Assembly: GCA_011742915.1 (NCBI GenBank)
Contig: JAAQTN010000025.1
Span: forward strand, 1-64,000
Length of the DNA stretch: 64,000 nucleotides
Source: Billgrantia desiderata
Lineage (GTDB): Bacteria > Pseudomonadota > Gammaproteobacteria > Pseudomonadales > Halomonadaceae
Reading direction: 5' to 3'
Part shown: piece after piece, positions 1 to 8,116 of the stretch
Position numbering within the stretch: the stretch's first letter is position 1
Layout: each line of letters begins with the position of its first letter
Position numbers and translations under genes: made by a program
Notes under the pieces: model-generated
Seen by the model: the letters and a program-made list of their open reading frames with translations, nothing else
Told to the model about the DNA's origin: nothing
Database searches by the model: none

Positions 1-77
1 GGCAGGAACATCCTGATTCTACAAGAGAAAACCACTCGCCATCTTCGTTTTCAGGCCGGCCTCATGAATAAGGCGGG
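1..77 (-). mobile_element. Terminal segment of an IS1380-family element (cut by window edge)
   Basis: Positions 61-77 match the terminal inverted repeat of the intact IS1380-type element at 55826-57541 exactly (ctcatgaataaggcggg). Positions 1-60 align with the sequence just upstream of that element's transposase at roughly 75-80 percent identity, with one small gap. This is therefore the upstream end of a related but non-identical copy whose transposase would lie to the left, on the minus strand. The end lies 1 bp from the tctB stop codon. Confidence 0.8.
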
Positions 78-78
78 C

Positions 79-549
79 TCAGGGTAGCCATACGTTGAGG
101 CCGAAGCGGAAGATCACGAACACCAGCGGCACCAGGGTGCAGCTGACGGCGAGATTGACGATCCACTTTCGGCGAGAATCGATCCCCAGCAGCAGTGCCA
201 ATGAGGTCACCAGGAAAGCCAGGGTGGCGGCGATATAACCTAGGACCGGCAGCAGGGCGGCATACAGGCCAAACAGCATGAACAGGCATAGCACCGTGCG
301 ATTGTGGGCCAACCATTCAGCAAAGCTGCGCCGCGGTGCATGCCTCTCGCCGGGGCCGGCGATCAGCGAGCGCACCAGCAGCAACAGCGACAGCAGGCCG
401 GTCACCACCAGCAAGATCCGTGGGAACAGCGCCGAGCCGTAGGGCTGCCAGGCGGTGGGCGGGCGAATGTTGCCCGACTCTACCCACATCACGGCAACGA
501 TCAAAAGCAAGGCCAGCGCGAGGGCGCGGTCTTTGGTAAGCGTCAACAT
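79..549 (-). CDS. tctB: Tripartite tricarboxylate transporter small membrane subunit, TctB family
   Basis: The protein has 156 residues and four hydrophobic segments: about 8-22, 42-64, 85-115 (double) and 130-152. This is the usual size and layout of TctB, the small membrane subunit that works with the large permease TctA and the binding protein TctC in secondary uptake of carboxylates. It lies 59 bp downstream of tctC on the same strand. In the usual order tctA would follow, but an IS1380-type end begins 1 bp after the stop codon and no tctA is visible. The system is either split by the insertion or resumes outside the window. The substrate cannot be told from sequence. Confidence 0.85.
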   Translation of the reverse strand: MLTLTKDRALALALLLIVAVMWVESGNIRPPTAWQPYGSALFPRILLVVTGLLSLLLLVRSLIAGPGERHAPRRSFAEWLAHNRTVLCLFMLFGLYAALLPVLGYIAATLAFLVTSLALLLGIDSRRKWIVNLAVSCTLVPLVFVIFRFGLNVWLP

Positions 550-608
550 CGGGACATCTCCTGTTCCCCGCCCGGGGCTCCGGGACGGGGAGCTTTCACT
601 GTTCTGGC

Positions 609-1592
609 TCAGTTCTGGAAGTCGATATTCTCGGCGGCAGCCGACAGCGCAGCTTCGTTCTCCTCGAGGAACTCGAGGTAGTCGTCACCGGCCAGAAAGC
701 GCACCACTGAGCCAAACTCGTTCTCGATGCGACTCTGCAGGTTCTCGTTCTCCAGCGCTTGACCATAAGCTGCGGCGATGATGTCAAGGACTTCCTGCGG
801 CGTGCCCTTGGGGGCGAAGATGCCGCGGCTGGTGGAATGGTCCATTTCGATGCCGAGTTCACGCAGTGTCGGCACGTCGGGCAGGCTGTCGAGGCGCTCG
901 GGATGGGCGACACCCAGCGGACGGAAGGTCCCATCCTCGAAGAATGCACCGCCGGACGGCAGGTTGAACATGGCGAAGTCTATCTCCTCGGCCATCAACG
1001 CCGAGACTTGCTCGCCGGTATCCGGGTAGCCCACCAGGCGGACGTCGGCCATGTCGATACCGACTTCCTGGAAGAACTGCGCCCAGAAGAAATGGTCGGT
1101 GGAACTCGGGATCATGCTGAAACGTACCTGGCCCGGATTCTCGCGCACGTAATCGGCGATTTGATCGGCGCTCTGCACCTCGTGATTGGCATGTGCGGTG
1201 GGGATGTTGATGGTCTGAGTCAGCAGGGCGATGGGCTCGAAGGCGTCATAGGAGTAGTCGACCATGCCCGCCAGCTTCGACAGCGCGATGGTATCGTGGC
1301 TGCCGAGCAGCGTATGGCCGTCGGGACGGGAGTCCTTGACGTTGCGCGAACCCAGGGTCGCACCTGCCCCCGCCATGTTCACAGGAACGATTGATACCCC
1401 GAGGTCTCGCTCGGCTTCCTGGGAGATCAGGCGAAAGATGATGTCGGTCGCCCCACCCGGGCCGTAGGGTATGACGAGGCGGATATCCTGGGTAGGAAAG
1501 TCGTTGGCTCGAGCGGTATTGGTGAGGTTCAGGCTCGAGACCAGGCTTAAGGCCGCTACCGTAGTGGCAAGACACAGTGTCGTACGCATCAT
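609..1592 (-). CDS. tctC: Tripartite tricarboxylate transporter periplasmic binding protein, TctC/Bug family
   Basis: A periplasmic solute receptor of about 327 residues, the normal length of TctC/Bug proteins. It has an N-terminal signal peptide ending near ANTARAND (cleavage probably after ARA). The family-typical stretch IRLVIPYGPGGATD follows directly, and the core has the usual two-lobe length. I chose the ATG at 1592 because AAGGTG lies 6-7 bp upstream; an in-frame GTG at 1601 overlaps that ribosome-binding site. It is the first gene of a tctC-tctB unit. Bug receptors bind varied carboxylates, so the ligand is open. Confidence 0.88.
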   Translation of the reverse strand: MMRTTLCLATTVAALSLVSSLNLTNTARANDFPTQDIRLVIPYGPGGATDIIFRLISQEAERDLGVSIVPVNMAGAGATLGSRNVKDSRPDGHTLLGSHDTIALSKLAGMVDYSYDAFEPIALLTQTINIPTAHANHEVQSADQIADYVRENPGQVRFSMIPSSTDHFFWAQFFQEVGIDMADVRLVGYPDTGEQVSALMAEEIDFAMFNLPSGGAFFEDGTFRPLGVAHPERLDSLPDVPTLRELGIEMDHSTSRGIFAPKGTPQEVLDIIAAAYGQALENENLQSRIENEFGSVVRFLAGDDYLEFLEENEAALSAAAENIDFQN

Positions 1593-1700
1593 GAGAATCA
1601 CCTTTGGTATTGTGATGATGTGATCGTTGACTGACGGCGAAGCCGACAGCGAGTGAGTGCGTGATCCCGTGTCGGGTTATTGTTTGAATCGGCGGGCGTC

Positions 1701-2231
1701 TCAGCCCAGGAACACTCCTCCATAAACCAGAGCGCCGAGTACCACGAAGGCCGGGTGGGCTCGAAAACGCAGCAAGGCGACTGCGGCTACCGCACCGATC
1801 AGCAGCGTGTGAAGCAGACCGGCGTTGTTGATGCCCTCACTGAAGAAGCTCCAGGTCAGCCAGGCCATCATCATGGCAATGACGGGGCGTACCCACTGGC
1901 TCATGCACTGAACGCGCGGCGAGTTGCGGTGGCGATGAAGCAACCCCAGCGCACACAGCATCAGCAAAAGCGAGGGGGCCACTGTCGCCAGCACCGCCAC
2001 CATGGCGCCGCTGATACCGGCGACGTCATAACCCACATAGCCGGCCATCTTGGTGGCGATGGGGCTGGGCAAGGCGTTGCCCAGCGCCAGGGTCTCGGCA
2101 AATTGTTGGGCGTTCATCCAGCCGTAGCGACCCACCACCTCGGCTTCGATCAGCGGGATGATGGCAGGCCCACCGCCATAGCCGATGATGTTGGGAATGA
2201 AAAAGGCGAGGAACAGCTCCCAATAGATCAT
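1701..2231 (-). CDS. Short CHR-family transporter subunit (second half-protein), copy 1
   Basis: A 176-residue membrane protein of the CHR (chromate transporter) family, carrying the N-terminal signature IGYGGGPAIIPLIEAEVV and the later motif LPSPIATKMAGYVGY. Short CHR proteins are encoded as pairs that together replace one long ChrA. Its ATG overlaps the stop of the upstream half by ATGA, so the two are translationally coupled. CHR proteins export chromate in known cases, but many members are uncharacterised. Here the setting (GntR regulators, amidohydrolase, oxidoreductases) suggests another anion, which is inference. A very similar copy lies at 6030-6560. Confidence 0.85.
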   Translation of the reverse strand: MIYWELFLAFFIPNIIGYGGGPAIIPLIEAEVVGRYGWMNAQQFAETLALGNALPSPIATKMAGYVGYDVAGISGAMVAVLATVAPSLLLMLCALGLLHRHRNSPRVQCMSQWVRPVIAMMMAWLTWSFFSEGINNAGLLHTLLIGAVAAVALLRFRAHPAFVVLGALVYGGVFLG

Positions 2232-2797
2232 GATGCACCCGCCTTCCGCGGCATGGGCCGCAGCAGCGCCGCCGCCAGGATGCCACCGATCACTAGGCCG
2301 GGATGCACGCCGAGCAGGTAGATCAGCACGCCGGCGGCCGCCGCCATCGTGAGACTGACCAGCCAGCCGAGCACTAACTTCGACTTGTCGAGGAAGTCCC
2401 AGGCCAACTGGCCCATCATCACCATCACCACCGGCACCACCGCCTGCCCCATGCCGCGGATCCATGCTACATCGCGATAGCGGCTGAATACCGTGAGCAG
2501 CGCAATCATGGCCACGATCATGGGTATGATGACGGCACCCACGGCAATGATGCAGCCGAGCGTGCCGGCGACCCGATAGCCGATATAACCGGGCATCTTG
2601 GTGGCGATGGGGCCGGGTAGGGTATTGCCGATGGCCAGGATATCAGCGAACTCCTCGTCGCTGAGCCAGGCATGGCGTTTGACGATCTCTTGCCGTACCA
2701 GGGGTATCATGGCGGGGCCACCGCCGAAGCCAAGTAGGCCGATGCGAGTGAAGGCCCAGAACAAGGCGCCGAGGGGCGCTTTGCCGGACGCCTTCAT
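2228..2797 (-). CDS. Short CHR-family transporter subunit (first half-protein), copy 1
   Basis: A 189-residue CHR-family membrane protein with the motifs GLLGFGGGPAMIPLV near residue 20 and LPGPIATKMPGYIGY near 65, then hydrophobic helices to the end. It pairs with the gene that starts inside its stop codon (1701-2231). It is transcribed divergently from the GntR gene at 2953, with about 155 bp between the two starts. That gap holds a block at 2871-2901 that recurs in front of the second copy of the module. Chromate export is the known family role; the true substrate here is unknown. Confidence 0.86.
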   Translation of the reverse strand: MKASGKAPLGALFWAFTRIGLLGFGGGPAMIPLVRQEIVKRHAWLSDEEFADILAIGNTLPGPIATKMPGYIGYRVAGTLGCIIAVGAVIIPMIVAMIALLTVFSRYRDVAWIRGMGQAVVPVVMVMMGQLAWDFLDKSKLVLGWLVSLTMAAAAGVLIYLLGVHPGLVIGGILAAALLRPMPRKAGAS

Positions 2798-2870
2798 GCT
2801 GTCACCTCGGGTGCATCGGTAATGGATGCGATGATTGATTTAGTGACCATATGTCTTCTTAATGAAGAAA

Positions 2871-2901
2871 AATCGATTGTTTGGTCTAGAATATAGGTTG
2901 A
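2871..2901. promoter_or_regulatory. Conserved block in the divergent chr/GntR promoter region, copy 1
   Basis: This stretch starts AATCGATTGTTTGGTCT and ends TAGGTTGA. It resembles 7218-7246, which starts AATCGATTATTTGACTC and ends TAGATTGA, in the equivalent place in the second module. Such conservation between two otherwise different intergenic regions suggests a shared promoter or operator. Confidence 0.5.
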
Positions 2902-2952
2902 GCCCGAAAGCTGCGTCAACCTTCGTTGCCAAAACGAGCTGAGGAGGGGAGC

Positions 2953-3621
2953 ATGGGGATACCCAAACGCGAGGTGTCGTCGACGGCGTCCAGCCGCATC
3001 TACGACACTCTGCGACAAGACCTGATCAACGGTCGTTTTACTGCTGGCGAGAAGATCGCGATCAGCGCGCTAAAGGAGCGCTATGAGATTGGGCTGAGTC
3101 CGCTACGTGAGGCGCTCAATCGCCTGGCGGCTCACGGTTTGCTGATCCAGGAGAACCAGCGCGGCTTCCGCGTGCCCAGCATGGAGCGCAGCGAGCTCGA
3201 CGATATCGCCGAGATGCGTCGCGAACTCGAAGGCATGGCACTGGAGCGTGCCATCCGCTTGGGTGATGCCGAATGGGAGTCCGAGCTGCTGGCCGCGGCG
3301 CACCGCTTGAAGCGGGCCGACATGGCGCCGGACAAGGTCGAGGAGTGGGAGCATTTTCATGCCTGTTTCCACCGCACTCTAGTGGCACCCTGCGGTTCGG
3401 CTTGGTTATTGCGCTTCATCGCGCAGCTGCACGATCAATTCGACCGCTATCGGCGCATGGCACCGGAGGCACCCGAGGTGCGTCGTGTGCTGGACGCTCA
3501 GCATGGCGAATTGGTGGAGCTGGCGCTGGAGCGTGATATCAAATCGGCTCGAGCGCTGATGGACGACCACATTCAGCGTTCGTATCAGGTGGCTCTGCAA
3601 GGTGTCCTGTCACCGGCCTGA
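2953..3621 (+). CDS. GntR-family transcriptional regulator, FadR/FCD subfamily (copy 1)
   Basis: A 222-residue regulator. The N-terminal winged helix (about residues 10-75) contains the GntR pattern LRQDLINGRF and a helix with LSPLREALNRLAAHGLL. The C-terminal part (about 85-220) is an all-helical FCD ligand-binding domain with the usual HxxFH and late His residues (ELVELAL, MDDHIQRS). The ATG at 2953 has GAGGAGGGG just upstream and is preferred over a TTG at 2926. It is divergent from the chr pair and closely resembles the regulator at 7305. FadR-type GntR proteins bind sites of the type TGGTnnACCA, which fits the GGTATACC palindromes nearby. Confidence 0.9.
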   Translation: MGIPKREVSSTASSRIYDTLRQDLINGRFTAGEKIAISALKERYEIGLSPLREALNRLAAHGLLIQENQRGFRVPSMERSELDDIAEMRRELEGMALERAIRLGDAEWESELLAAAHRLKRADMAPDKVEEWEHFHACFHRTLVAPCGSAWLLRFIAQLHDQFDRYRRMAPEAPEVRRVLDAQHGELVELALERDIKSARALMDDHIQRSYQVALQGVLSPA

Positions 3622-3749
3622 TTCGTAGCAAGCAGGTCTCGCGTGCGGTGCAGTCATGCTTGCAGTCTCTTCTTCTGCCGTCATTGAGAAAACGATGGCG
3701 GCACAGGTTGCCAACGTCGGTATTGGCTCGCCTGGCCGCCTGTCGCCGC

Positions 3750-4091
3750 TCATGAGGCCGTGACGCCACCGGCTCGGCTCGGCTGGCTGCTGCCGGCCGC
3801 ACTGTCCTGAGCCAGCTCGAGATCCTCTTCCACCCACAGCTGGCAGGCGAGCCGGTAGCCCTGTTCCAGGCGCTCTCCCAGCATCTTCTTCTCCTTCCAG
3901 TTGGGCTCGGGCAATGCTTCGCCCCCCTTGAGCACCTTGCACATGCACTTGGCACACTTGCCCATGCCGCAGCCGTAGCTCAGGTGGGGATAGGGGAACT
4001 GGCGAATGCCGGCGCGCACCACCAGGTTGGTGTTGGGCTGGACTTCGCCTTCGAAGACCTCACCGTTCTTGTGGATCGTGATCAGGGGCAT
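3750..4091 (-). CDS. [2Fe-2S] ferredoxin (orphan, plant-type fold)
   Basis: A 113-residue plant-type ferredoxin. The cluster ligands are visible as C41-x4-C46-x2-C49 and C83, with an extra C51. The ATG at 4091 has TAGGTG 7 bp upstream; an in-frame GTG at 4100 overlaps it. It stands alone on the minus strand with a GGTATACC palindrome about 90 bp upstream of the start. It is similar in design to the ferredoxin at 11391 (same Cys spacing, the same E-Q-G-Y-R-L-A-C stretch before the last Cys), so both may serve the same oxidase or oxygenase. The partner is inferred. Confidence 0.88.
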   Translation of the reverse strand: MPLITIHKNGEVFEGEVQPNTNLVVRAGIRQFPYPHLSYGCGMGKCAKCMCKVLKGGEALPEPNWKEKKMLGERLEQGYRLACQLWVEEDLELAQDSAAGSSQPSRAGGVTAS

Positions 4092-4188
4092 GAGGGTCAC
4101 CTAGTCGTTATCGTCAGATGGCGCATCGCGCTGTCACGTCGCTCTGGCGTAACGCGTGATGCGTGTCGTCTGCATTGCCTTATGGCAT

Positions 4189-4200
4189 ATGGTATACCAT
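4189..4200. promoter_or_regulatory. GntR/FadR-type operator ATGGTATACCAT
   Basis: A perfect 12-bp palindrome with core GGTATACC, about 90 bp upstream of the ferredoxin start at 4091. It fits the TGGTnnACCA pattern of FadR-type GntR regulators, and the same core recurs five more times between genes of this region. Confidence 0.65.
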
Positions 4201-4252
4201 GTGCCAGTTGTCGGATTTCGTCAACCCTACCTTGCGCTATTTTTTGCTGCTC

Positions 4253-4287
4253 AAAAAACTCACCCGGCGTCGCGGACGCCGGGTGAG
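4253..4287 (-). terminator. Rho-independent terminator of the permease gene
   Basis: A 13-bp GC-rich hairpin (arms 4259-4271 and 4275-4287, loop GCG). On the minus strand it is followed by a run of T (AGTTTTTTGA). It lies about 30 bp past the permease stop at 4318. Confidence 0.8.
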
Positions 4288-4317
4288 ATGGCTACTGCCT
4301 GGACGGGCTCTCGGTTG

Positions 4318-5799
4318 CTATATCAACAGGAACACGGCAAGCAGCGAGGCCACGACGATACCGGAGATGACCGGAACGAAGTTGCGCCGCACCAGCGCCG
4401 ATGGGCTGACCCCGGCAATGCCGGCATCGGCTGCCACGCCGAAGGCCCAGGCCGCCAGCGTGCCGCCGCCGGCGAAGATCGCCGCCACCTGGCCGAGTGC
4501 CGCCAGGACGTGGATATCGACGTTGGCCGCGGTGCCCAGGGCGCCGGACAGCGAACCCACCAGCGGCAGGCCGGAGAAGCCCGAGCCGTCCATGCCGGAG
4601 AGCAGACCGATGAAGGCCATGCCGAAGGTCAGCAGGAAGACGTTGCCGTCGATGTAGTGGCCGATGTTGTGACCGATGTCGAACAGGTAGCCGGTCGCGC
4701 TGGCGCCGATCACCTCGGCGGAGTGCGCGGGATGGCCGAGGAAGAAGAAGCCGGCAATCGGAATGATCGGCGCGAAGATCTTGATGGCGAAGAAGAACCC
4801 TTCGCGGGTGTAGGTGCTGATGCCGTCCAGCGCATGATGACCGTGGGCAGCGAACGAAGAGAGCACCAGCAACACCGTGGCGGTACCACCCAGCAGTGCC
4901 GTGGCACCGCCGCCACGAATCGCCTGGTCGGGCATGAACAGGGCGCGGTAGATCATCAGCCCGGCAATGCCCAGCAGGATGACCGGAACGGCGATGGCGA
5001 AGAGCCGGGCATAGGGGCCGGCCTCGGGCTCCTCCTGTTCCTTGACGGTATTGGTCTGCACGGCGGCAGCGCCGGCCGAGCGGGGTGAGAACACCTCGTC
5101 GCCCTTGGGCGCCTCGAGCACACCGGACCGCATGTCGCGACGCAGGGCGAGACAGGCCATGGTGATGGCCACGCCACCCACGACCAGGGAGAACAGCAGG
5201 GTGTAGGGCACCAGTGTGGTAGTGTCGATGCCGGCGGCGCCGGCGGTCAGACGGCTCGCGCCCTGGATCACCGGGTCGGCCGACAGGGCCATGCCATGCC
5301 CGAACAGGTTGACCGCCATGGCGGCGCCGATGGCCGGCAAGCCGACCTGCATGGCAACCGGGATCAGCACGGTACCGACCAGCGCCACGGCCGGGGTCGG
5401 CCAGAAGAAGGCGGCGGCAATGTACATGGTGATGCCGAGGACGAAGAAGGCCGTCCAGGGGCCCACCATCAGCTTCTTCATCGGCGCCACCATCAGACGG
5501 TCCGCTCCCTGATGCTGCAGCGACTTGAGCATGGCCACCATCAGGGCGATGACCAGCATGATGTCGAACAGCTCGGTGCCGGCATTGAGCAGCGCCCTGA
5601 AGACCACCTGAACGGCGAAGATCAACTGGTTGAGGCCGCCGTCGTGAGGTGCCTCGGCCAGCAGACCGAGCATGAAGATACCGGCAATGGAAGGGATGAT
5701 GACGCCCTTGCGAAAGCCGATGGAAACGAAGATCGCCAGGATCACCAGCAGGAAGACCCAGTGCGAGGCGGTGAGTTGTATTTGCTCGAGTTGTTCCAT
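4318..5799 (-). CDS. Multi-pass permease, ion-transporter superfamily-like (GntP/DcuC type), substrate unknown
   Basis: A 493-residue integral membrane protein with about twelve hydrophobic segments and a hydrophilic break near residues 245-275. Stretches such as IAAAFFWPTPAVALVG, NLFGHGMALSADPVIQG and DGSGFSGLPLVGSLSGAL resemble Na+- or H+-coupled carboxylate permeases of the ion-transporter superfamily. I do not recognise a specific family with certainty. It sits between the orphan ferredoxin and the second chr pair, with its own terminator. From context I infer that it imports a substrate or exports a product of the surrounding pathway. Confidence 0.6.
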   Translation of the reverse strand: MEQLEQIQLTASHWVFLLVILAIFVSIGFRKGVIIPSIAGIFMLGLLAEAPHDGGLNQLIFAVQVVFRALLNAGTELFDIMLVIALMVAMLKSLQHQGADRLMVAPMKKLMVGPWTAFFVLGITMYIAAAFFWPTPAVALVGTVLIPVAMQVGLPAIGAAMAVNLFGHGMALSADPVIQGASRLTAGAAGIDTTTLVPYTLLFSLVVGGVAITMACLALRRDMRSGVLEAPKGDEVFSPRSAGAAAVQTNTVKEQEEPEAGPYARLFAIAVPVILLGIAGLMIYRALFMPDQAIRGGGATALLGGTATVLLVLSSFAAHGHHALDGISTYTREGFFFAIKIFAPIIPIAGFFFLGHPAHSAEVIGASATGYLFDIGHNIGHYIDGNVFLLTFGMAFIGLLSGMDGSGFSGLPLVGSLSGALGTAANVDIHVLAALGQVAAIFAGGGTLAAWAFGVAADAGIAGVSPSALVRRNFVPVISGIVVASLLAVFLLI

Positions 5800-6029
5800 T
5801 TTGCACCTGTCGTGTCGTCAGACTTGGCGATGGCGGCTCCGCTAGCGTCGAGAGGCCCATCGTCTACTTGTATTTGTCGGTTCTTGCACAGTCACGGTTG
5901 CGGCTGCTTTGCATGTCACGAAAGCGGTGCTGACGTCTTTCGCACATGGGGCCGCTCAGCTCGGGGGTCGTCGCATCGTTTTCTCCTGTCTTCGAGTATG
6001 GCTATCCGTGATGAATCCATGGCCGGGGT

Positions 6030-6560
6030 CTAGCCCAGCAGCAAGCCTCCATAGGCCAGCGCGCCCACCACCACCAGGGCGGGATGCGCCTTGAAGCGGA
6101 ACAGCGCGATGGCTGCTACCGCTGCAATGATCGAGGTATGGACGAGCCCGGCACCGGTCATGCCTTCACTGAAGAAGCTCAGCACCATGCCGGCCATCAT
6201 GATGGCGATGACGGGACGCACCCACTGACTCATGCGCTTGACCCGCGGTGAGTCGCGGTAGCGATAGAGCAGTCCCAGAGCGCCCAGCATCAGCAGCAGG
6301 GTGGGCACCACCGTCGCCAGCACGGCGACGACGGCACCGCCGGCACCGGCCACTTCATAACCCACGTAGCCCGCCATCTTGGTAGCGATCGGGCTTGGCA
6401 GAGCGTTACCCAACCCCAGAACCTCGGCGAACTCCTGGGCGTTCATCCAGCCGTAGCGGCCTACCACTTCCGCTTCGATCAGCGGGATGATGGCGGGGCC
6501 GCCGCCATAGCCGACGATGTTGGGAATGAAGAAGGCCAGAAAGAGCTGTACGTAGATCAT
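6030..6560 (-). CDS. Short CHR-family transporter subunit (second half-protein), copy 2
   Basis: A 176-residue CHR-family half-protein, the same length as the copy at 1701-2231 and very similar to it along its whole length (shared IGYGGGPAIIPLIEAEVVGR and LPSPIATKMAGYVGYEV-type motifs). Its ATG overlaps the stop of the upstream half by ATGA, as in copy 1. Duplicate pairs in one region suggest two related substrates or gene dosage. The substrate is unknown. Confidence 0.85.
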   Translation of the reverse strand: MIYVQLFLAFFIPNIVGYGGGPAIIPLIEAEVVGRYGWMNAQEFAEVLGLGNALPSPIATKMAGYVGYEVAGAGGAVVAVLATVVPTLLLMLGALGLLYRYRDSPRVKRMSQWVRPVIAIMMAGMVLSFFSEGMTGAGLVHTSIIAAVAAIALFRFKAHPALVVVGALAYGGLLLG

Positions 6561-7129
6561 TGCGCCGCCTCCTCGACCGACTTGCGCTTCGTGAGGGGCG
6601 GCAACATGGCGGCAACCAGCAGGGCGCCGATCACCAGGCCGGGATGGACGCCCAGCCAATAGATCAATACGCCGGCCACGGCGGCCATGACCAGGCTGAC
6701 GGCCCAGCCCAGCGCCAGGCGCGACTTGTTCAGGAAGTCCCAGGCAAGCTGGCCCATCATCACCATCACCACCGGCACCATTCCCTGGCCCATGCCGTGG
6801 ATCCAAGCCACGTCACGATGGCGGCTGAACAGACCTAGCAGCAGGATCATGGCCACGATCATCGGCAGAATCACCGCAACCACGGCATTGATGCAGCCGA
6901 GCGTTCCGCCGACCCGGAAGCCGATATAGCCCGGCATCTTGGTGGCGATCGGCCCCGGCAGCGTATTGGCGATGGCCAGCACGTCAGCGAACTCCTCGTC
7001 CTTCATCCAGGCGTGCCGCTTGACTACCTCTTGGTGTACCAAAGGTATCATCGAGGGGCCGCCACCGAAGCCCAGCAGGCCGATGCGAAGGAAGGAGAAG
7101 AACAGCTTTCCCTGTTGCGATGCCGTCAT
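6557..7129 (-). CDS. Short CHR-family transporter subunit (first half-protein), copy 2
   Basis: A 190-residue CHR half-protein with GLLGFGGGPSMIPLV near residue 20 and LPGPIATKMPGYIGF near 65. It closely resembles copy 1 at 2228-2797. The ATG at 7129 has GAGGAAA about 11 bp upstream; a TTG at 7147 lacks a good site. It is divergent from the GntR gene at 7305. The shared region contains a conserved block (7218-7246) and a GGTATACC palindrome (7269-7276). Confidence 0.86.
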   Translation of the reverse strand: MTASQQGKLFFSFLRIGLLGFGGGPSMIPLVHQEVVKRHAWMKDEEFADVLAIANTLPGPIATKMPGYIGFRVGGTLGCINAVVAVILPMIVAMILLLGLFSRHRDVAWIHGMGQGMVPVVMVMMGQLAWDFLNKSRLALGWAVSLVMAAVAGVLIYWLGVHPGLVIGALLVAAMLPPLTKRKSVEEAAQ

Positions 7130-7217
7130 GTCAGCGGATTTCCTCAAAAGGGGTCGGCCATATTTCCATTGAAAAACAACTTGTTGTGACTATGTCCGTT
7201 GTATTTTTTCTGGAAAT

Positions 7218-7246
7218 AATCGATTATTTGACTCAGATTAGATTGA
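7218..7246. promoter_or_regulatory. Conserved block in the divergent chr/GntR promoter region, copy 2
   Basis: Counterpart of 2871-2901. Both start AATCGATT, continue with TTTG and end in TTGA, with a 2-bp length difference. It lies between the divergent starts at 7129 and 7305. Confidence 0.5.
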
Positions 7247-7267
7247 AGCCTGGCGATTCGTCAAGTC

Positions 7268-7277
7268 AGGTATACCA
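7268..7277. promoter_or_regulatory. GntR/FadR-type operator, core GGTATACC
   Basis: AGGTATACCA lies 28 bp upstream of the GntR start at 7305. It has the same 8-bp palindromic core as five other sites in the region. Its position would fit autoregulation. Confidence 0.6.
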
Positions 7278-7304
7278 AATTCCAAAAAAGAATGGAGCCA
7301 CGCC

Positions 7305-7961
7305 ATGACCGAAACCCTCAAGCAAGGCAGTGCCACTGCCGCCAGCAGGATCTACGAGACGCTGCGTCAGGATCTGCTCAACGGTCGCTATCGTGCAGGC
7401 GAGCGGCTGTCGATCACGCTACTGCGGGAAACCTACGACGTGGGCCTTAGCCCACTGCGCGAGGCGCTGAACCGTCTGGCTGCCTACGGTCTGCTGCGCC
7501 AGGAGAACCAGCGCGGCTTTCGGGTCCTGGAACTGACCCGGGAGGAGCTGGCCGACATCACCGAAATGCGTCGCCAACTGGAGGGCATGGCGCTCGAACT
7601 TGCCATACGCCATGGCGACGAGGAGTGGGAGTCCCAGCTGCTGGCGGCCAATCACCGCCTGGCCCGGGCCGGCGAGCATACCCCGGTGGTGGAGTGGGAG
7701 AGCCTGCATTCGCGTTTCCACAGTGCCCTGGTGGCGCCGTGCGGTTCGGCCTGGCTACTGCGCTTCATTTCGCAGCTGCACGACCAGTTCGACCGCTATC
7801 GGCGGGTGGCGCCGCGCGCCCAGGAGCTGCGCCATCAGCTCGACTCCCAGCACCAGGAGCTGGTCGATCTGGCGCTGACGCGGGATGCCCGCCGAGCCAG
7901 GGCACTGATCGAGGAGCACATCACGCTTTCCAGTGAGGTGGCCAAGCGCAGCTGTCGCTAA
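7305..7961 (+). CDS. GntR-family transcriptional regulator, FadR/FCD subfamily (copy 2)
   Basis: A 218-residue regulator with an N-terminal winged helix (LRQDLLNGRY, then LSPLREALNRLAAYGLL, about residues 15-80) and a C-terminal FCD domain (about 90-215). It is clearly a paralogue of the regulator at 2953, sharing long identical stretches such as APCGSAWLLRFI and QLHDQFDRYRR. GGAG lies 8 bp upstream of the ATG. It is divergent from the second chr pair, and a GGTATACC palindrome lies just upstream. It is a likely regulator of the creatininase gene and of the oxidoreductase operon. Confidence 0.9.
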   Translation: MTETLKQGSATAASRIYETLRQDLLNGRYRAGERLSITLLRETYDVGLSPLREALNRLAAYGLLRQENQRGFRVLELTREELADITEMRRQLEGMALELAIRHGDEEWESQLLAANHRLARAGEHTPVVEWESLHSRFHSALVAPCGSAWLLRFISQLHDQFDRYRRVAPRAQELRHQLDSQHQELVDLALTRDARRARALIEEHITLSSEVAKRSCR

Positions 7962-8022
7962 CGCCGCGGACGGTCGCTCAAAGGCTTTGCATGAATCGCC
8001 GGATTCGGCTAGTGTTGGCATA

Positions 8023-8032
8023 TGGTATACCA
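8023..8032. promoter_or_regulatory. GntR/FadR-type operator TGGTATACCA
   Basis: A perfect 10-bp palindrome about 85 bp upstream of the creatininase start at 8117. The flanks (GGCATATGGTATACC) also match those of the site at 4189. Confidence 0.65.
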
Positions 8033-8116
8033 AGTGTCTGTGTGGCACTCTTACCCTCATGACAACAGGCTGCCTGCCGTCGAGGCTCCAGCGCGCAGGC
8101 ACCGAAGGAGAGCGGG

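Noticed and set aside
1701..7129. Plain chromate-resistance locus
   Set aside because: No chrB, chrC or chrF is nearby, and the regulators are FadR-type GntR proteins linked to catabolic genes. The family name is kept but the chromate role is not asserted.
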